Assembly (NCBI GenBank): GCA_905221605.1
Contig: CAJNDS010002157.1
Location: 181,001-245,000, forward strand
Length of the DNA: 64,000 nucleotides
Source of the DNA: Symbiodinium natans
Lineage: Eukaryota > Sar > Dinophyceae > Suessiales > Symbiodiniaceae
Direction of reading: 5' to 3'
Positions 29,961 through 40,403 of the stretch are shown in pieces. The translations under genes and the position numbers were made by a program. Within the stretch, counting starts at the first letter, position 1, and each line of letters opens with the position of its first letter. The notes beneath the pieces are model-generated. The model saw only the letters and a program-made list of their open reading frames with translations, did not search any database and was not told the DNA's origin.

Positions 29961-30477
29961 AGTTGAAGTCTCCCACAAAGATTGTCTGCTCATCCCGGTG
30001 CTGGTGGCATAAAGTAGCCAACTCGGCAACACTTGCTGCATACATCTCTTCGGAATTATCATTATGTGGCATATGGACTGAGAACAACCATCGAGGGGAA
30101 CAGGAGGAAGAGGCCTCATAGTGGACACCTATCACTCGCTCTCCTTTATGGGTTCCACGGACGAAGTCTATGGAATCCTGAGGCAGCAAGATCACCTGTG
30201 CCAGATGGGACTGCAATTCCGAGCTCCCGAAGACACGATAGTCTGCAAGCTCATCATCATCAAAGAACTGGTACTCTGAAAGGGATCCCAAAGGAGTGGC
30301 ACTACTCTCGTTCGAGACAAGGGGCAGGGTTTTCGTACCACCAACCTCTTGAAGTGCCAAAAACTCAATGCCCGGATCAACAACTTGTAGCCAACCCGAA
30401 ACAGCTTTCAAACTCTTCCCTTGTAGATTCCAAGTGTCAGTGAGGAGGAAGTCATAAGTTGACCCTTCCAACTTGTC
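29941..30477 (-). pseudogene. LINE ORF2: AP-like (EEP) endonuclease N-terminus
   Basis: WNLQGKS, then LALQEVGG (metal-binding Glu), HMPHND, and FVGDFNSE (the catalytic D-x-N). No ATG starts it: the frame continues upstream to the ORF1 stop codon without a break, so ORF2 may have been translated by read-through or as a fusion. Confidence 0.92.
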
Positions 30478-30644
30478 TCAGTCATGGTACTCGTGCACAT
30501 GAATTTCGATTTCGGACTCAGGTCTTGACCCAGCCCTGCTGAGGGAGGAGATGTTGAAGAAGATTCTGGCACCATTACCCTCATCGCAGAAGGCTCTCGA
30601 CACCACTCTGTCAGCCTCAGGGGCGTAGAGGTTCGCCATGGTTC
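30478..30644 (-). pseudogene. LINE ORF1 C-terminal tail
   Basis: Reads ANLYAPEADRVVSRAFCDEG and on to EIHVHEYHD, then TGA (30478-30480). It continues exactly in frame from the ORF1 part at 32741-33165 when the inserted element and one copy of the 9-bp duplication are removed. Confidence 0.88.
30636..30644. repeat. 9-bp target duplication, left copy
   Basis: CCATGGTTC, identical to 32741-32749. Confidence 0.92.
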
Positions 30645-30934
30645 GAGTATGAGTTCAAAAAGTAGCCGCCTATCTGTTTTGGATAGGTACCTATTGGATA
30701 GGGGTCTATCGCAATCAGGATAGGTCCCTATCCGTACCCCCCTACCCCCAGGCGATAGACCCCTATCCCCAGGGGTCTCCCCGATGTGGATAGGTACCTA
30801 TGCATAGGCCCCTGTCCGGAAAGGATAGGGGTCTATATATAGGGGGCTGTCGCCCGGACCTAGACCCCTATCCGTGGCATAGACCCCTATCCCTTTCCGA
30901 TAGGGCCCTATCCGTCCCTTCCTTCGTCGCCTCA

Positions 30935-31860
30935 CAACTATACCCTAAGCCCTGAGTCCCTACACCCTAAACCTTAAGCCTGAGCCCTAAAAAACCCTAA
31001 GCCCGAAACCCAAAAAGAAACCCTAATCCCTAAAAACCCTAAACCCTAAATCCAGCCCTAAACCCCAAAAAAACCTAAACCCTAAAGAACCCCTAAGAAA
31101 CCCTAATCCCAAAAAAAAACCGTAAACCCTAAACCCTGAGTCCCTACACCCTAAACCCTAAGCCCCAAGCCTGCGCCCTAAAAAACCCTAATCCCGAAAC
31201 CCAAAAAGAAACCCTAATCCCTAAAAACCCTGAACCCTAAATCCAGCCCTAAACCCAAAAAATCCTAAACCCTAAAGAACCCCTAAGAAACCCGAATCCC
31301 TAAAAAACCGTAAAACCTAAATCCAGCCCTAAACCCTAAAAACCTGTCCCTAAACCCTAAACCCTAAACCCTAAACCCTAAACCCTAAACCCTAAACCCT
31401 GAACCCTAAACCCTAAACCCTAAACCCGAAACCCTAAACCCTAAACAACCCTAAACCATAAAAACCCCGAAACCCAATAAGCCCTAAACCCTAAACCCTA
31501 GACCCTAAACCCTAAACCCTAAACCCGAAACCCTAAACCCTAAACCCTAAACCCTAAACCCTAAACCCTAAACCCTAAACCCTAAACCCTAAACCCAGCC
31601 TTATGCCCAGAAAAAATCCCTAAGCCCTAAACCCTTAAGAACCCTAAACCCTAAAAACCCCTCAGCCCTCAACCCTTAAAAAACCCTAAGCCCTAAACCC
31701 TGAAAACCCTAAACCCTAAACCCTAAAAACCCTAAACCCTAAACCGTACAAACCTCGGAACCCTATAAGCCCTACACCCTTAGAACCCCTTGCCCTAAAC
31801 CCTAAAAAACCCTCAACTTCAAACCCCGAAAACCCTAAACCCAAAAAAACCCTAAGCATA
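30935..31860 (-). repeat. degenerate telomere repeats inside the TIR element
   Basis: C-strand motif with many length variants (CCCTAAAAA, CCCTAATCCC, CCCTAAG) plus two perfect runs (31340-31420, 31530-31597). Block duplications are visible (about 30935-31090 and 31130-31285). Confidence 0.95.
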
Positions 31861-32178
31861 GGCATGTTTTTTCAAGCCCATCATGCGAGCATTCTGTGTG
31901 CAAATGGGGGGGGGTTGCGCCCCCCCCCCAAACCCCCGCTTAATTCTTTTTCGAACCCATCATGCGAGTGGTGTTTGCAAATGGGAAGGGGGGGGGTAAA
32001 AATCCCTAAACCCTAAACCCCAAAAAAAACCCAAACCCTAAGAATCTTTAAGTCCTAAAAGCCTAAACAGAGGCATGTTTTTTCAAGCCCATCATGCGAG
32101 CAGTGTGTGTGTCAAATGGGGGGGGGCTGCGCCCCCCCCAACCCCCCCGCTTAATTCTTTTTCGAACCCATCATGCGG
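31861..32178. repeat. duplicated block within the TIR element
   Basis: AGGCATGTTTTTTCAAGCCC through ATCATGCGAGCA, a G-run, TTGCGCC-type stem and TTAATTCTTTTTCGAACCCA occur twice (31859-31975; 32063-32178), each with CATCATGCG at both ends and a G/C hairpin in the middle. Confidence 0.9.
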
Positions 32179-32740
32179 GGAAGAATCCCTGTACCCTAAA
32201 CCCCAAAAAACCCTAAACCCTAAAAATCTGTAAGCCCTAAAAACCCCTAGAACCCCAAAAACCCGAAACCCTCCCTAATCCCGAAACCCGAAAACCCCTA
32301 AAGCCTAAAAAGCTCTGAGGCCTGAACAAGAAATCCTAAACCCTAAAAACCCCTAAACTCTGAACCCCCCCAAAACCCTACAAAAACCCTACACGCTAAA
32401 CTCTCGCTCGAGCACAAGTGATACATTTGTTACCATAGGGGTCTATGGGTTTGTGGATAGGGTCTATCCGGAGGGGGGTAGGGGCCTATCAAAAATGGAC
32501 AGGGGTCTATGCCGCATAGGGGGGTGGTATAGGTAGGGATAGGGTCTATGCATAGGGGTCTATTGGAAAAGGCATAGGGCCTATGCATAGGTGTCTATGC
32601 ATAAACGGACAGGTCCTATGTATAGGGTCCCACCATGGACGGGGAAGGCTCAGGGAATAGGACCCTATCCCAAAACCATAGGGGTCTCTATAGGGTCTAT
32701 CGACGTCTATGATAGGGGGCTACTTTTTAGACCTATCTTC

Positions 32741-32749
32741 CCATGGTTC
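32741..32749. repeat. 9-bp target duplication, right copy
   Basis: CCATGGTTC. Confidence 0.92.
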
Positions 32750-33165
32750 CCGCTGCAACCCTGGAATCGCCGAGCCAGATGACTTGTTTGGCCCAGCTGT
32801 ATTCAAGTTTCGGTTGTTGTTGGTCAGGGAAGAGCGACAGGATGGCCTGTCCAGCTTTGCGAGTCATCTTGTTCATGGATCTCCGGGCTGCTGTCCGTGA
32901 GGGGGCAAGCCACGTGAACTGGTCTGAGGCTGTCTTCACAGTATTGTTGTACTTGGCTCGGAGAGCGTAAAATCTCTCTGAGGCCTCTGGGTTGAGAGTC
33001 TGTTTCAAAAAGATGTGGCCCGTTTGAGCTCGCAACCCATATATCACCGAGCGCTCTACCCACTCGGCATCTTGGGGAGAGAAGGTATCCATCAGGCGAC
33101 GAAGGTCAGCCTCAATGAATCGCCGAGGGGTATCGAAGCCCCAGCCACCCACTATGATGTGGCAG
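32741..33165 (-). pseudogene. LINE ORF1 central region
   Basis: Frame contains GGWGFDTPRRFIEADLRRLM, then a helical RNA-binding-like region ending VIWLGDSRVAAGTM at the insertion point. The IIVGGWGF-like strand before RRFIEADLRRL would suit an RRM-type ORF1 protein (inference). A single extra T near 33170 puts it out of frame with the N-terminal part. Confidence 0.82.
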
Positions 33166-33684
33166 TAATCCGTGTCGGACGCCGTCGATGATCCCAGACC
33201 AGCTGGAGGGAGAGTTCACGGGCCCCTGTCGCGCCTGATTGGCCAAGTAGGCTGCCCACGGGTCCACTTGCTGACGTTCCTTGGGCGGTGGGACTGCATG
33301 CAAGTCGGGCGTCCGGGTTCCTGGTCCGTCTCTGGCGGTAACAAGACGCGAGAGCTCGTCAACTCTGGCACTCAAGGCATCAATGCGAGGATCAGGTGGA
33401 GGATTGGCTGCTTGTTGTTCAACGGCATTCAATCTCGAAGCAATGCCAGTGAAAAGCTCTCTCATCTCAAGAAACCCTGTCTCACATGAGTTCCTAAGGG
33501 AGGCAGCCCAAGCAGGCATCATGTCAGAGCCAGTGTTTCCGGAGTGTTCACGAAGTAGCTCCTCAAGCTGCTGGTTAGGGTCATCATCGATCGGAGACTG
33601 TCTGGCCTTCTTGGAAGGAGAAACCTCCTCAAGAGAATCGTCAGACTGACTGTCAAGCGGAACGAGCTGTTTCCCCGTATCCAT
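33165..33684 (-). pseudogene. LINE ORF1 N-terminal region
   Basis: First ATG at 33684, then DTGKQLVPLDSQSDDSLEEV, a polar Ser/Asp-rich N-terminus, a basic SKKARQ patch and a coiled-coil-like stretch (FLEMRELFTGIASRLNAVEQ; IDALSARVDELSRLV). Typical ORF1p layout: disordered N-terminus, coiled coil, RNA-binding domain. Confidence 0.82.
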
Positions 33685-33722
33685 GGCACCCTGAAGAGTG
33701 GAAAGAAAGCCTGAGCCGAAAC

Positions 33723-33734
33723 CTTGAGCCAAAA
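33723..33734 (-). other. spliced-leader relic at the LINE 5' end
   Basis: The minus strand reads TTTTGGCTCAAG, identical to the last 12 nt of the dinoflagellate spliced leader (recalled from published work as ending CATTTTGGCTCAAG); two of the 12 overlap the target duplication. It lies 38 nt upstream of the ORF1 ATG, where a trans-spliced leader would be. Confidence 0.65.
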
Positions 33735-33745
33735 AGGTTAACCCT
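33733..33745. repeat. LINE target duplication, 5' side
   Basis: AAAGGTTAACCCT, running into a C-strand telomere tract. Confidence 0.88.
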
Positions 33746-33884
33746 AAACCCTAAACCCTAAACCCTAAAGCCTAAACCTTAAACCCTAAACCCTAAACCC
33801 TAAACCACCTACTCTACTACTGGGGAAAGATCCTCTAACGGAACCAACCCTCAACTCGAGATCCCAAAATTCAGTTCAAGGACT

Positions 33885-34042
33885 AACAGCTTGACCAGCC
33901 ACTAGATTTGGGGGCCCTGTACACATTAACCTTTTTTTGCTGGGCTCTATAAGGATTCTATAGGGGATTGAGGTATGTTCAAGCCTACCTCTGATGATCT
34001 GAATTCCCAGTACAACACCCTGAAAAACTGACAGGCTTAACG
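33885..34042. mobile_element. family N repeat, copy 2
   Basis: CAAGCCTACCTCTGATGATC and TACAACACCCTGAAAAACTG match 14505-14662. Confidence 0.8.
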
Positions 34043-34474
34043 GGTGCTGAGCCCTTTATGCAACCCAGGCTCCCTATCTTGTCAGCTGGGGGCTAACACC
34101 CTAAACCCTAAACCCTAAACCCTCTAACCCTTAAACCCTGTGGGTCGAAACCCGAAGACCTGAAACTCATGCCTTGGAGGAGTCGAGGAGGTCGTCCTCC
34201 CAGACTTCCAAAACTCCGAGCGGAGTCTTGATAGGTTTGGTTGAGAGTTTAGGGTTTTGGGATTAGGGCTTAGGGTTTAGGATTTAGGGTTTAGGGTTTA
34301 GGGATTAGGGGTTAGGGCTTAGGGTTTAGGGCTTTCGTATCACCACCGAAAGTGCCCTGTAACGTGCCTGATGTGAGCTTGAATTCCCCCCCCCCCCCCC
34401 TCCCTCCCAAAAGGCAGCCTTGACATCCCCCCCTTCCAAAACTCTAGCCTGAACAATACACCCTATGGGCCTCA

Positions 34475-34525
34475 TTTGGGTAGTTTAGGGTTTAGGGTCT
34501 CCCTAAACCCTAAAGGCTGAACCCT
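34475..34525. repeat. head-to-head telomere junction
   Basis: TTTAGGGTTTAGGGTC is followed at once by CCCTAAACCCTAAAG. Confidence 0.8.
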
Positions 34526-34736
34526 AAACCCCCTAAAACCCCCTAAACCCTAACTTGGAGGCGCAGGGCTTCTAGTTTCCCCGAATGCATCAGGTGACTT
34601 AACATGACGGAAACCGGGGGTCCTCCACGTGGAGTCCCATGACTTCCTGGGCATCAAGACTTGCGGGTTTAAGGCTTAGGCTTTAGGGTTTCGGGTTGAG
34701 GGCTAGGGTTTCGTGTTTCGGGGTGCAGGGTTTCGG

Positions 34737-34822
34737 GCTAAACCCTAAACCCTAAACCCTGAACCCTAAACCCTAAACCCTAAACCCTAAACCCTAAACC
34801 CTAAACCCTAAACCCTAAACCC
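34737..34822 (-). repeat. telomere tract
   Basis: C-strand array ending at the donor edge of the next exon. Confidence 0.97.
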
Positions 34823-34897
34823 CGTCCCAGCCCTGGCTTTAAACGGAGCCACTCCTCCAGCAGCACCCCAAAGAGAACATTCTCGCAACGCCCCGGC
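34821..34897 (-). CDS. candidate exon, unidentified protein
   Basis: PGRCENVLFGVLLEEWLRLK then PGLGRG after acceptor GTCAAGTAG|G; donor GACGGG|GTTTAGGG. In phase 2, out phase 1. Confidence 0.58.
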
Positions 34898-35230
34898 CTA
34901 CTTGACGTCATCGCTGCTATTTGCTGAACCCCCCCAAAACAAACAAAACTGAAAGATTACCCTTGTATGTGCATATGTGTATATACATACACAGATATTG
35001 TTATACCTTGTTGTTTAAACAATCGCAATAGGGTTTAGGGTTTAGGGTTAGGGTATCGCAGCATCCTGCGAAACAGGGTCGGACAACACATCAGGGATTA
35101 GGTGGTTCGGGGGGCCGATGGCGAGATTTTGCCTATTGAGAGAGTTGCCGCCAAAGATGCCTCCAAGGGAACCCCCTAAACCCTAAACCCTGAACCCTAA
35201 ACCCTAAACCCTAAACCCTAAACCCTAAAC

Positions 35231-35326
35231 CCCTAAGCTGATGAGGCGCATCAATGCCCGCAGCCATCTCAAAGAGCTCTCGGCTCTCAGCAGCGCAGCG
35301 TAGGTGGTGGAGCGCGTCTTCGACGC
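35231..35326 (-). CDS. candidate exon, unidentified protein
   Basis: VEDALHHLRCAAESRELFEM then AAGIDAPHQLR between acceptor CCCACCGCCAG and telomere-derived donor AGGG|GTTTAGGG. Repeats flank it C-strand left, G-strand right. Ankyrin-like in feel (ALHHLRCAAESRELFEMA), but not enough to assign. Confidence 0.62.
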
Positions 35327-35348
35327 CTGGCGGTGGGAAGGGGCTCGT

Positions 35349-35410
35349 TAGGGTTTAGGGTTTAGGGTTGAGGGTTTAGGGTTTAGGGTTCCCTAAACCC
35401 AAAACCCCCT
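35349..35410. repeat. head-to-head telomere junction
   Basis: TTTAGGG repeats, then TTCCCTAAACCCAAAACCCC. Confidence 0.75.
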
Positions 35411-36834
35411 CAACCCCCCAAATACTTGACATCACTGTAATGGGTTTTCGCTCTTGCACAGCCGGACGAACGTCACCGACGGGTTGGTGTGGCATGTCCG
35501 GCATCACTGAGATGCAAACGATTAGGAACTCTCGACTTGCACCTCACGCAATCAGTTTGCACACCAGCAGGTGCTGATTCTCAACTTTTGGCAACAGCCG
35601 TGCTGCACCCCGCAAGTGCTGACTCTCAACCAGCAAACAAAACGCAAACTCGAAACCCCTCTCCACATCAGCAGTCACCAGTCGACGCCACAAGTTGACA
35701 CCGCCCATCACACACGTAACCACTCCAGCTCAAAAACAGCCAAACACCCTAAATCGGGTTTGGGGTATAGGGTCTACAAGCACCTTCAGAGGTAAACCCT
35801 CGACCCTGGAAGCCCTAACTTGGTGGGAAACTCCGCAATGGGCTCGGGTCCAACGTCTCGAGGTTTATGGTCGAGATTGCAAGTCTTCCGACACATCCGG
35901 GACCGATTGCAGTATGTGGACGTTAGAGTGCCCGCGCAGATTCGTTGCATGCTTTCGAGGCCCAGGTCGTTGCAACTGCTCCATGCCATTGCGTTTCCAA
36001 GATTGACGTAGACCACTTGTAGTGTTCTGAATGGCCTCTGTATGGATGATGCAGGTTCCGCATAGCTGGACAAACCACCAAGCAGGGTGCCGGCGACAGG
36101 AATGGGGGCTTGAAGCGGAGCACGTCCCTTAGGGCTTCGGGTTTAGGGTTCAGGGTTCATCCAACCGAAAAGAGCAACAGCCAAGGAAAGGCCAATAAAC
36201 CCACACATAGGGCCCAAGAAGTGAGCAAATGTATCTTATCTGGGAATCTCTGTGGAATCTGTGAACAAAACGGGCGCCCCGAAGCCCCTTTAACAACAAT
36301 ATCCCGTCTCCCGAGAAGCTTTGAACACAATGGGGCGATAACAACTATAGAGGATGAAACGACGCCCAGAGCTTGCCATCCCCGGTGGCTAATGTGGAAA
36401 CATTTCTGGACACACACACACACACATCAGCCTTTCATCCATCTTCAACAGGCCTAGGGCCTAGGGTTTAGGTTCACAGTTTGTATTCGAATGCCACTTC
36501 TCAAAACTCATCTTCACCAGCATGGTCGGGCAGATGGAAAGGCAGCTTTGTGGGTGGACCAGCGGACCAAGACATTCAGGGTTTAGGGTGTTTGGGTTTC
36601 GGGTTTAGGGCTTGTACTAGTCAACTGTGGAGAAGTGGCTCAGGGGGACGGGGTAGGGAGAAGTATTCAGCCCAGCGGATGGGCGTCCCGAACTCCCGGC
36701 CACCCAAAACCAAACCCTCCCGCACCCGAACTCCCAAAACTTCCTAAACCCTAAACCCTAAACCCGAAACCTCGCCCCCCAAAGCTCGAGTTCCTTCATT
36801 CATGACGGGGTTAGGGGTTGTATAGGGTTTAGGG

Positions 36835-36936
36835 TTAAGCGTTCCCCGTGCACGACGAGGCGCGCGACTGTAGCTCGGCCGCTTCGGCGACCTCCGTCTC
36901 AGGAAGTTCCACCTGCTGCGCCTCCGAAAGGCAAGG
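36835..36936 (-). CDS. candidate (terminal?) exon
   Basis: Acceptor CTAGATCGCAG, then 33 codons from PCLSEAQQVELPETEVAEAA to ELQSRASSCTGNA and TAA. Acidic, helical. Either a C-terminus or a donor lies before the stop. Confidence 0.52.
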   Translation of the reverse strand, partial: PCLSEAQQVELPETEVAEAAELQSRASSCTGNA

Positions 36937-37229
36937 CTGCGATCTAGGGGGGGGTCCAAAAAAATAGGGGTATGCTTCTTGGGGGGTTCAATTTTTAAGG
37001 GGATTCTAGATTCTAGATTCTGTATTAGGGTATAAAAAAGGGGTACCTTATTATTTTGGGAAGCATCCATATCTGAGGGGAGATGTGGCCAGTGTCATCC
37101 TCAGCACCCAGGACTCCCCATGTAAACCCTTTGACCCCAAACCCTGATATTCAGCATTTCTGTAATGGGATTTGGGAGGAAGCAAAAAGGGTTTTGGGTT
37201 GAGGGTTTGGGGTTTAGGGTTTCCCCTTT

Positions 37230-37310
37230 TTGGTTGTTAAGGGGATGAGAAGGGAAGCCCAACCTAAAAGAAGGAAAAAAAGGGCCTACTCCCGGTCCGA
37301 GGCATTTCTG
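37230..37310. mobile_element. MITE family F, partial copy
   Basis: CCTTTTTGG, AAGGGAAGCCC, CCTAAAAGAAGGAAAAAAAG and GGGCCTACTCCCGGTCC parallel the right half of 44392-44508. Confidence 0.6.
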
Positions 37311-37838
37311 TAATGGGGTTTGGGAGTTTCCGAAATTAGGGGTACCTTCTCAGGGTCCTGTTTCGTTGTTGCTAGGTCCGTAGTGCGCGCATGAATTCTG
37401 CCTTGCAAATCCTGAATTCGGATTCTTGGAGACCTTCTCAGGGTCCTTAGTATTGAAGGAATCCTACTATTTGGGGGGTGTATCTCAAGGGTCCCGTGTT
37501 TTCGTAAACTCCCGTTTAGGGTTGGGCTCAGTCTCCCGGGTTGCCCCGGAGCCTAAACCCTAAACCCTAAACCCTAAACCCTAAACCCTAGTTCAAAACG
37601 AGGATACCTCTTTGATGGCTTGGAAAGGCTGTATCGGGGGATCCCAAGCCACAAACGAAGAAAAAAGGGCTACTCCTGGGGGTTTGCATCATTCAGATGA
37701 TCCCAGGGCCTCATTTAATTGAAACTCCCGGTAAAATCCTCTGCGCAGCCAGTCTCTGCTGAAACTCCTGCAATAAGGCCCTAAACCTAAACCCTAAACC
37801 CTAAACCCTAAACCCTAACAGGGTTAGGGGTCAGGGAC

Positions 37839-37901
37839 CTTCAGCAGCGCACGCTGCAGCGACGCCAGCTTCAGCGGCGGCACGACCGCTGCATTCAGGG
37901 C
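37839..37901 (-). CDS. candidate exon, unidentified protein
   Basis: Exactly 21 codons, ALNAAVVPPLKLASLQRALL then K, between acceptor CAATATGAGAG and donor CTGAAG|GTCCCTG. In and out phase 0. Confidence 0.58.
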
Positions 37902-38379
37902 CTCTCATATTGGGAGTTGAGGAGGTGGTCGTCTAGGGCTTATACCTTAAGAGCCCCAAAAACCTACTGGTTTCGGTAGCTTTCCTAAGAGTCCTTGAAG
38001 GGGATGTTTATAGCAATAACCTACACTACCTATGAAGCAATTGGGGGCGCAAGGTGGGGAGCCAGAGGCTCAAGGTCTTTCGGTTAAGGGTTTAGGGTTT
38101 AGGGTTTAGGGTTTAGGATGGGCGTATGCAATTTGCATGGGTTCTTTGCAGAAGCTCCAATTGCGAGCTCAATGACTCAAAGGCACCACACAAACCTAAA
38201 CCCTAACACGGCTTCGTGTTGCCCAGACTATGTGCACGAAAGCCTGCTCACCGTTCCTAGAACTATTCAGGGACCATACCTTCCGGATTTGAAAATCAGC
38301 GCCACGCTAAGAACATGTATGTATGTACTCACATATAGATATACACACTGTTTTTTATACACAGATGTATATGTATGCA

Positions 38380-38535
38380 TACATCTATCTATATATATAT
38401 ATACATATACAGATAGAGATGCGCATCTAGATTTATATATGCAGAGACAGAGAGAGAAAGAACGACAGAGACATACAGAGAGAGAGAGAGAGAAAGAAAG
38501 AAAGAAAGACAGAGACATACAGAGAGAGAGAGAGA
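38380..38535. repeat. compound microsatellite (TA, GA, GAAA)
   Basis: TATATATATATACATATAC passes into purine-rich GAGA/GAAA runs with ACAGAGACATACAGAGAGAG repeated twice. Confidence 0.95.
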
Positions 38536-38689
38536 TGCTGAGCTTGACTGGAATGAACCAACTGTCCTTCGAATCTAAAGCATGGTGCAACAGAGGCTTA
38601 AGGCCATGGGGAGCAACTCACCCACCCCCCCCCCCCTTTCCCCCACCCACCCAGGGATTGGGGGTTTAGGGTTCAGGGTTTAGGGGGTA

Positions 38690-39880
38690 AACCATCCGAC
38701 CCGCACAGCAGCCGCAAAGGCGGCATTGCGCTGAAAGCGTTTTGCCTGCAGCCTCAGCACATGCATGTCCGGACTTGCTTGGGACTTGCTTCGGGCCCTA
38801 AACCTGAACCCTAGGCCCTAGACCCTAAACCCTAAACCCGCCCTCTGCACTTCTGTAGTCCTGAGCATCCTTGACTTTCTCCCTCCGCAGGTATACCTTC
38901 CAACCTCATCTCCTTAGAATAATCCTTGCTACCCAGAATCTCAACATTCTGCATAATTAAGGGGGAATGCTACAAATTGTTATGTTGCCTGGCTGAGACC
39001 TCAGCCAGCTGAGGCTGCACAAGCTTGCCCTTAACAAGCAAAACCCTAAACCTGCGCAAGGTTCCCAAAGTGGGGATTTCCGAAATTAGGGGTACCTGAA
39101 AGGGTTCTTGTCGGAAGGGGATCCGACTATGTGGGGGGTCTGTTTTAGGGTCCCTTATTATTTCGTAAGCCCCCTGCCCTAAGTGAAGAAGCTGCTTGTG
39201 TTTGCCGACTGGGATGGCGCACGGGTGTTGAGGAAGAAAGCCACATGCACTTGGTCCAAAACACGCTAAACCCTGTGTAGACCCAATCCGCAACACCTCA
39301 TGAGAAATCTGGCATCAGTGGGCAACAAAAGGAGCTGAAAACCATTGCAGGAAAGAATCTTTATCCCGAACATTGACATGTTCTTCTGCTTCAGCTCATC
39401 CATCCAGCCTCAGAGGCAAGTTCATCAGCATTGGGGCATGCTCAAAAGAACGGGTGGTGATTTAGGTAACCCCTATCATCACAAGGCTTGCATATAGGGA
39501 CTAAACCGGGATGATGTTCACAGCTCCCCATGCTCCTGCATTGGGGGGAGCTGGACGTCATGCTGGAGCACTAGCCTTTGCTATTTGTAGAGTCGCCAGC
39601 TACTAGAAGGGACCCTTCATCTTATTCCCCTATGTAACCCCTATATATAACCTATAAAAGTCCCTATATACCTAAGTAGCCCCTAAATAAACCCTAAAAA
39701 AACCCTATTTAGCGTCCCTCCTTAAGTCCCTTATAAACGCGAAGCCCTAAACACCGAAGCCTAAGCCCAAAACCCGAACCTCATCTAAAGCAGAGCAATG
39801 CCGAGCTGGAAACTCCGAAACCACCCCCACGCCCCAGACTGCTAAGGCTTCATGGACAGACCCGCAGGCTCAAAAAAACC
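38690..39880. other. no supported gene
   Basis: Low telomere content, several AT-rich fold-back segments (39600-39750 with CCTATATATAACC). No exon chain could be supported by eye. Confidence 0.4.
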
Positions 39881-39887
39881 TCAGAAC

Positions 39888-40003
39888 TTGGTAGCCCAGC
39901 AGCCATCTTATACTGAGGGCACCCCTTTTTTGGGCTGGCTACTTTATAAGGGAACCCAATAACCCCAAAAAAAATGGTACAGGGGGTACCACTGGGCTAC
40001 CAA
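39888..40003. mobile_element. MITE family C, copy 1
   Basis: TTGGTAGCCCAGCAGCC at left is inverse to GGTACCACTGGGCTACCAA at right; TTTATAAGGGAACC core. Confidence 0.88.
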
Positions 40004-40403
40004 GATGTACCGGTTGCCCACAGGCGTAAACCCTAAACCCTAAACCCTAAACCCGAAGCCCCTTTTGCAAAAAGGAAGAGGGGGGCCTGGAATGGATCCT
40101 GGCACTGGAAAAAAAGAGAGAGAGGACCTAAACCCTAAACCCTAAACCCTAAACCGAGGGCATCTGCACTGCATTGCAACTCTTCAATGACTAAGCCGTG
40201 ACTAAGCGGTACAAAGATGAAAGCAATGGCGCCCCTCGAACATGACAGCGGTCAGTCAACTCTCTGCGTTGATGTCCGTTTTGAGCCACGTCTGGCGAAA
40301 AAGGAATCTCAAGCACCCCACCCTAAACCCTAAACCCTAAACCCAAAACCCCAAACCCCAAACCCTAAACCCTAAACCCTAAACCCTAACCCTAAACCCT
40401 AAT

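Larger units (their letters stand above)
30645..32740. mobile_element. 2,096-bp Mutator-like TIR element carrying telomere repeats
   Basis: Ends are 30-bp imperfect inverted repeats (23 of 30 match) sharing AAAAAGTAGCC; a perfect 9-bp target duplication suggests Mutator/MULE-type mobilisation. Structure: palindromic GATAGGGGTCTATC-type repeats (30661-30930), degenerate CCCTAAA repeats (30935-31860), a duplicated 110-120-bp block (31861-31975, 32063-32178), more CCCTAAA repeats to 32400, and a second GATAGGGGTCTAT array (32430-32725). No transposase frame, so non-autonomous. It is inserted in LINE ORF1. Confidence 0.9.
27115..33732 (-). mobile_element. full-length, decayed LINE (non-LTR retrotransposon)
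   Basis: On the minus strand: a 5' end carrying spliced-leader-like TTGGCTCAAG, ORF1, ORF2 (EEP endonuclease then reverse transcriptase), a 3' UTR of about 100 bp and a short A tail (GCAAAAA). A 13-bp duplication brackets it. Without the 2,105-bp interruption it is about 4.5 kb. It is inactive: one frameshift plus a 2-kb insertion in ORF1, a stop between ORF1 and ORF2, and three frameshifts in ORF2. It sits in the same orientation as the surrounding candidate exons, within a presumed intron or spacer, at the junction of a MITE and a telomere tract. Confidence 0.93.

Noticed and set aside
27247-29966. Plus-strand ORFs of 80-135 codons
   Set aside because: Antisense shadows of the LINE ORF2.
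38061-38085. Second spliced-leader relic (GGCTCAAG)
   Set aside because: Only eight matching bases and no adjacent coding start.
38118-38669. 183-residue plus-strand ORF
   Set aside because: Much of it is TA/GA microsatellite; no conserved features.
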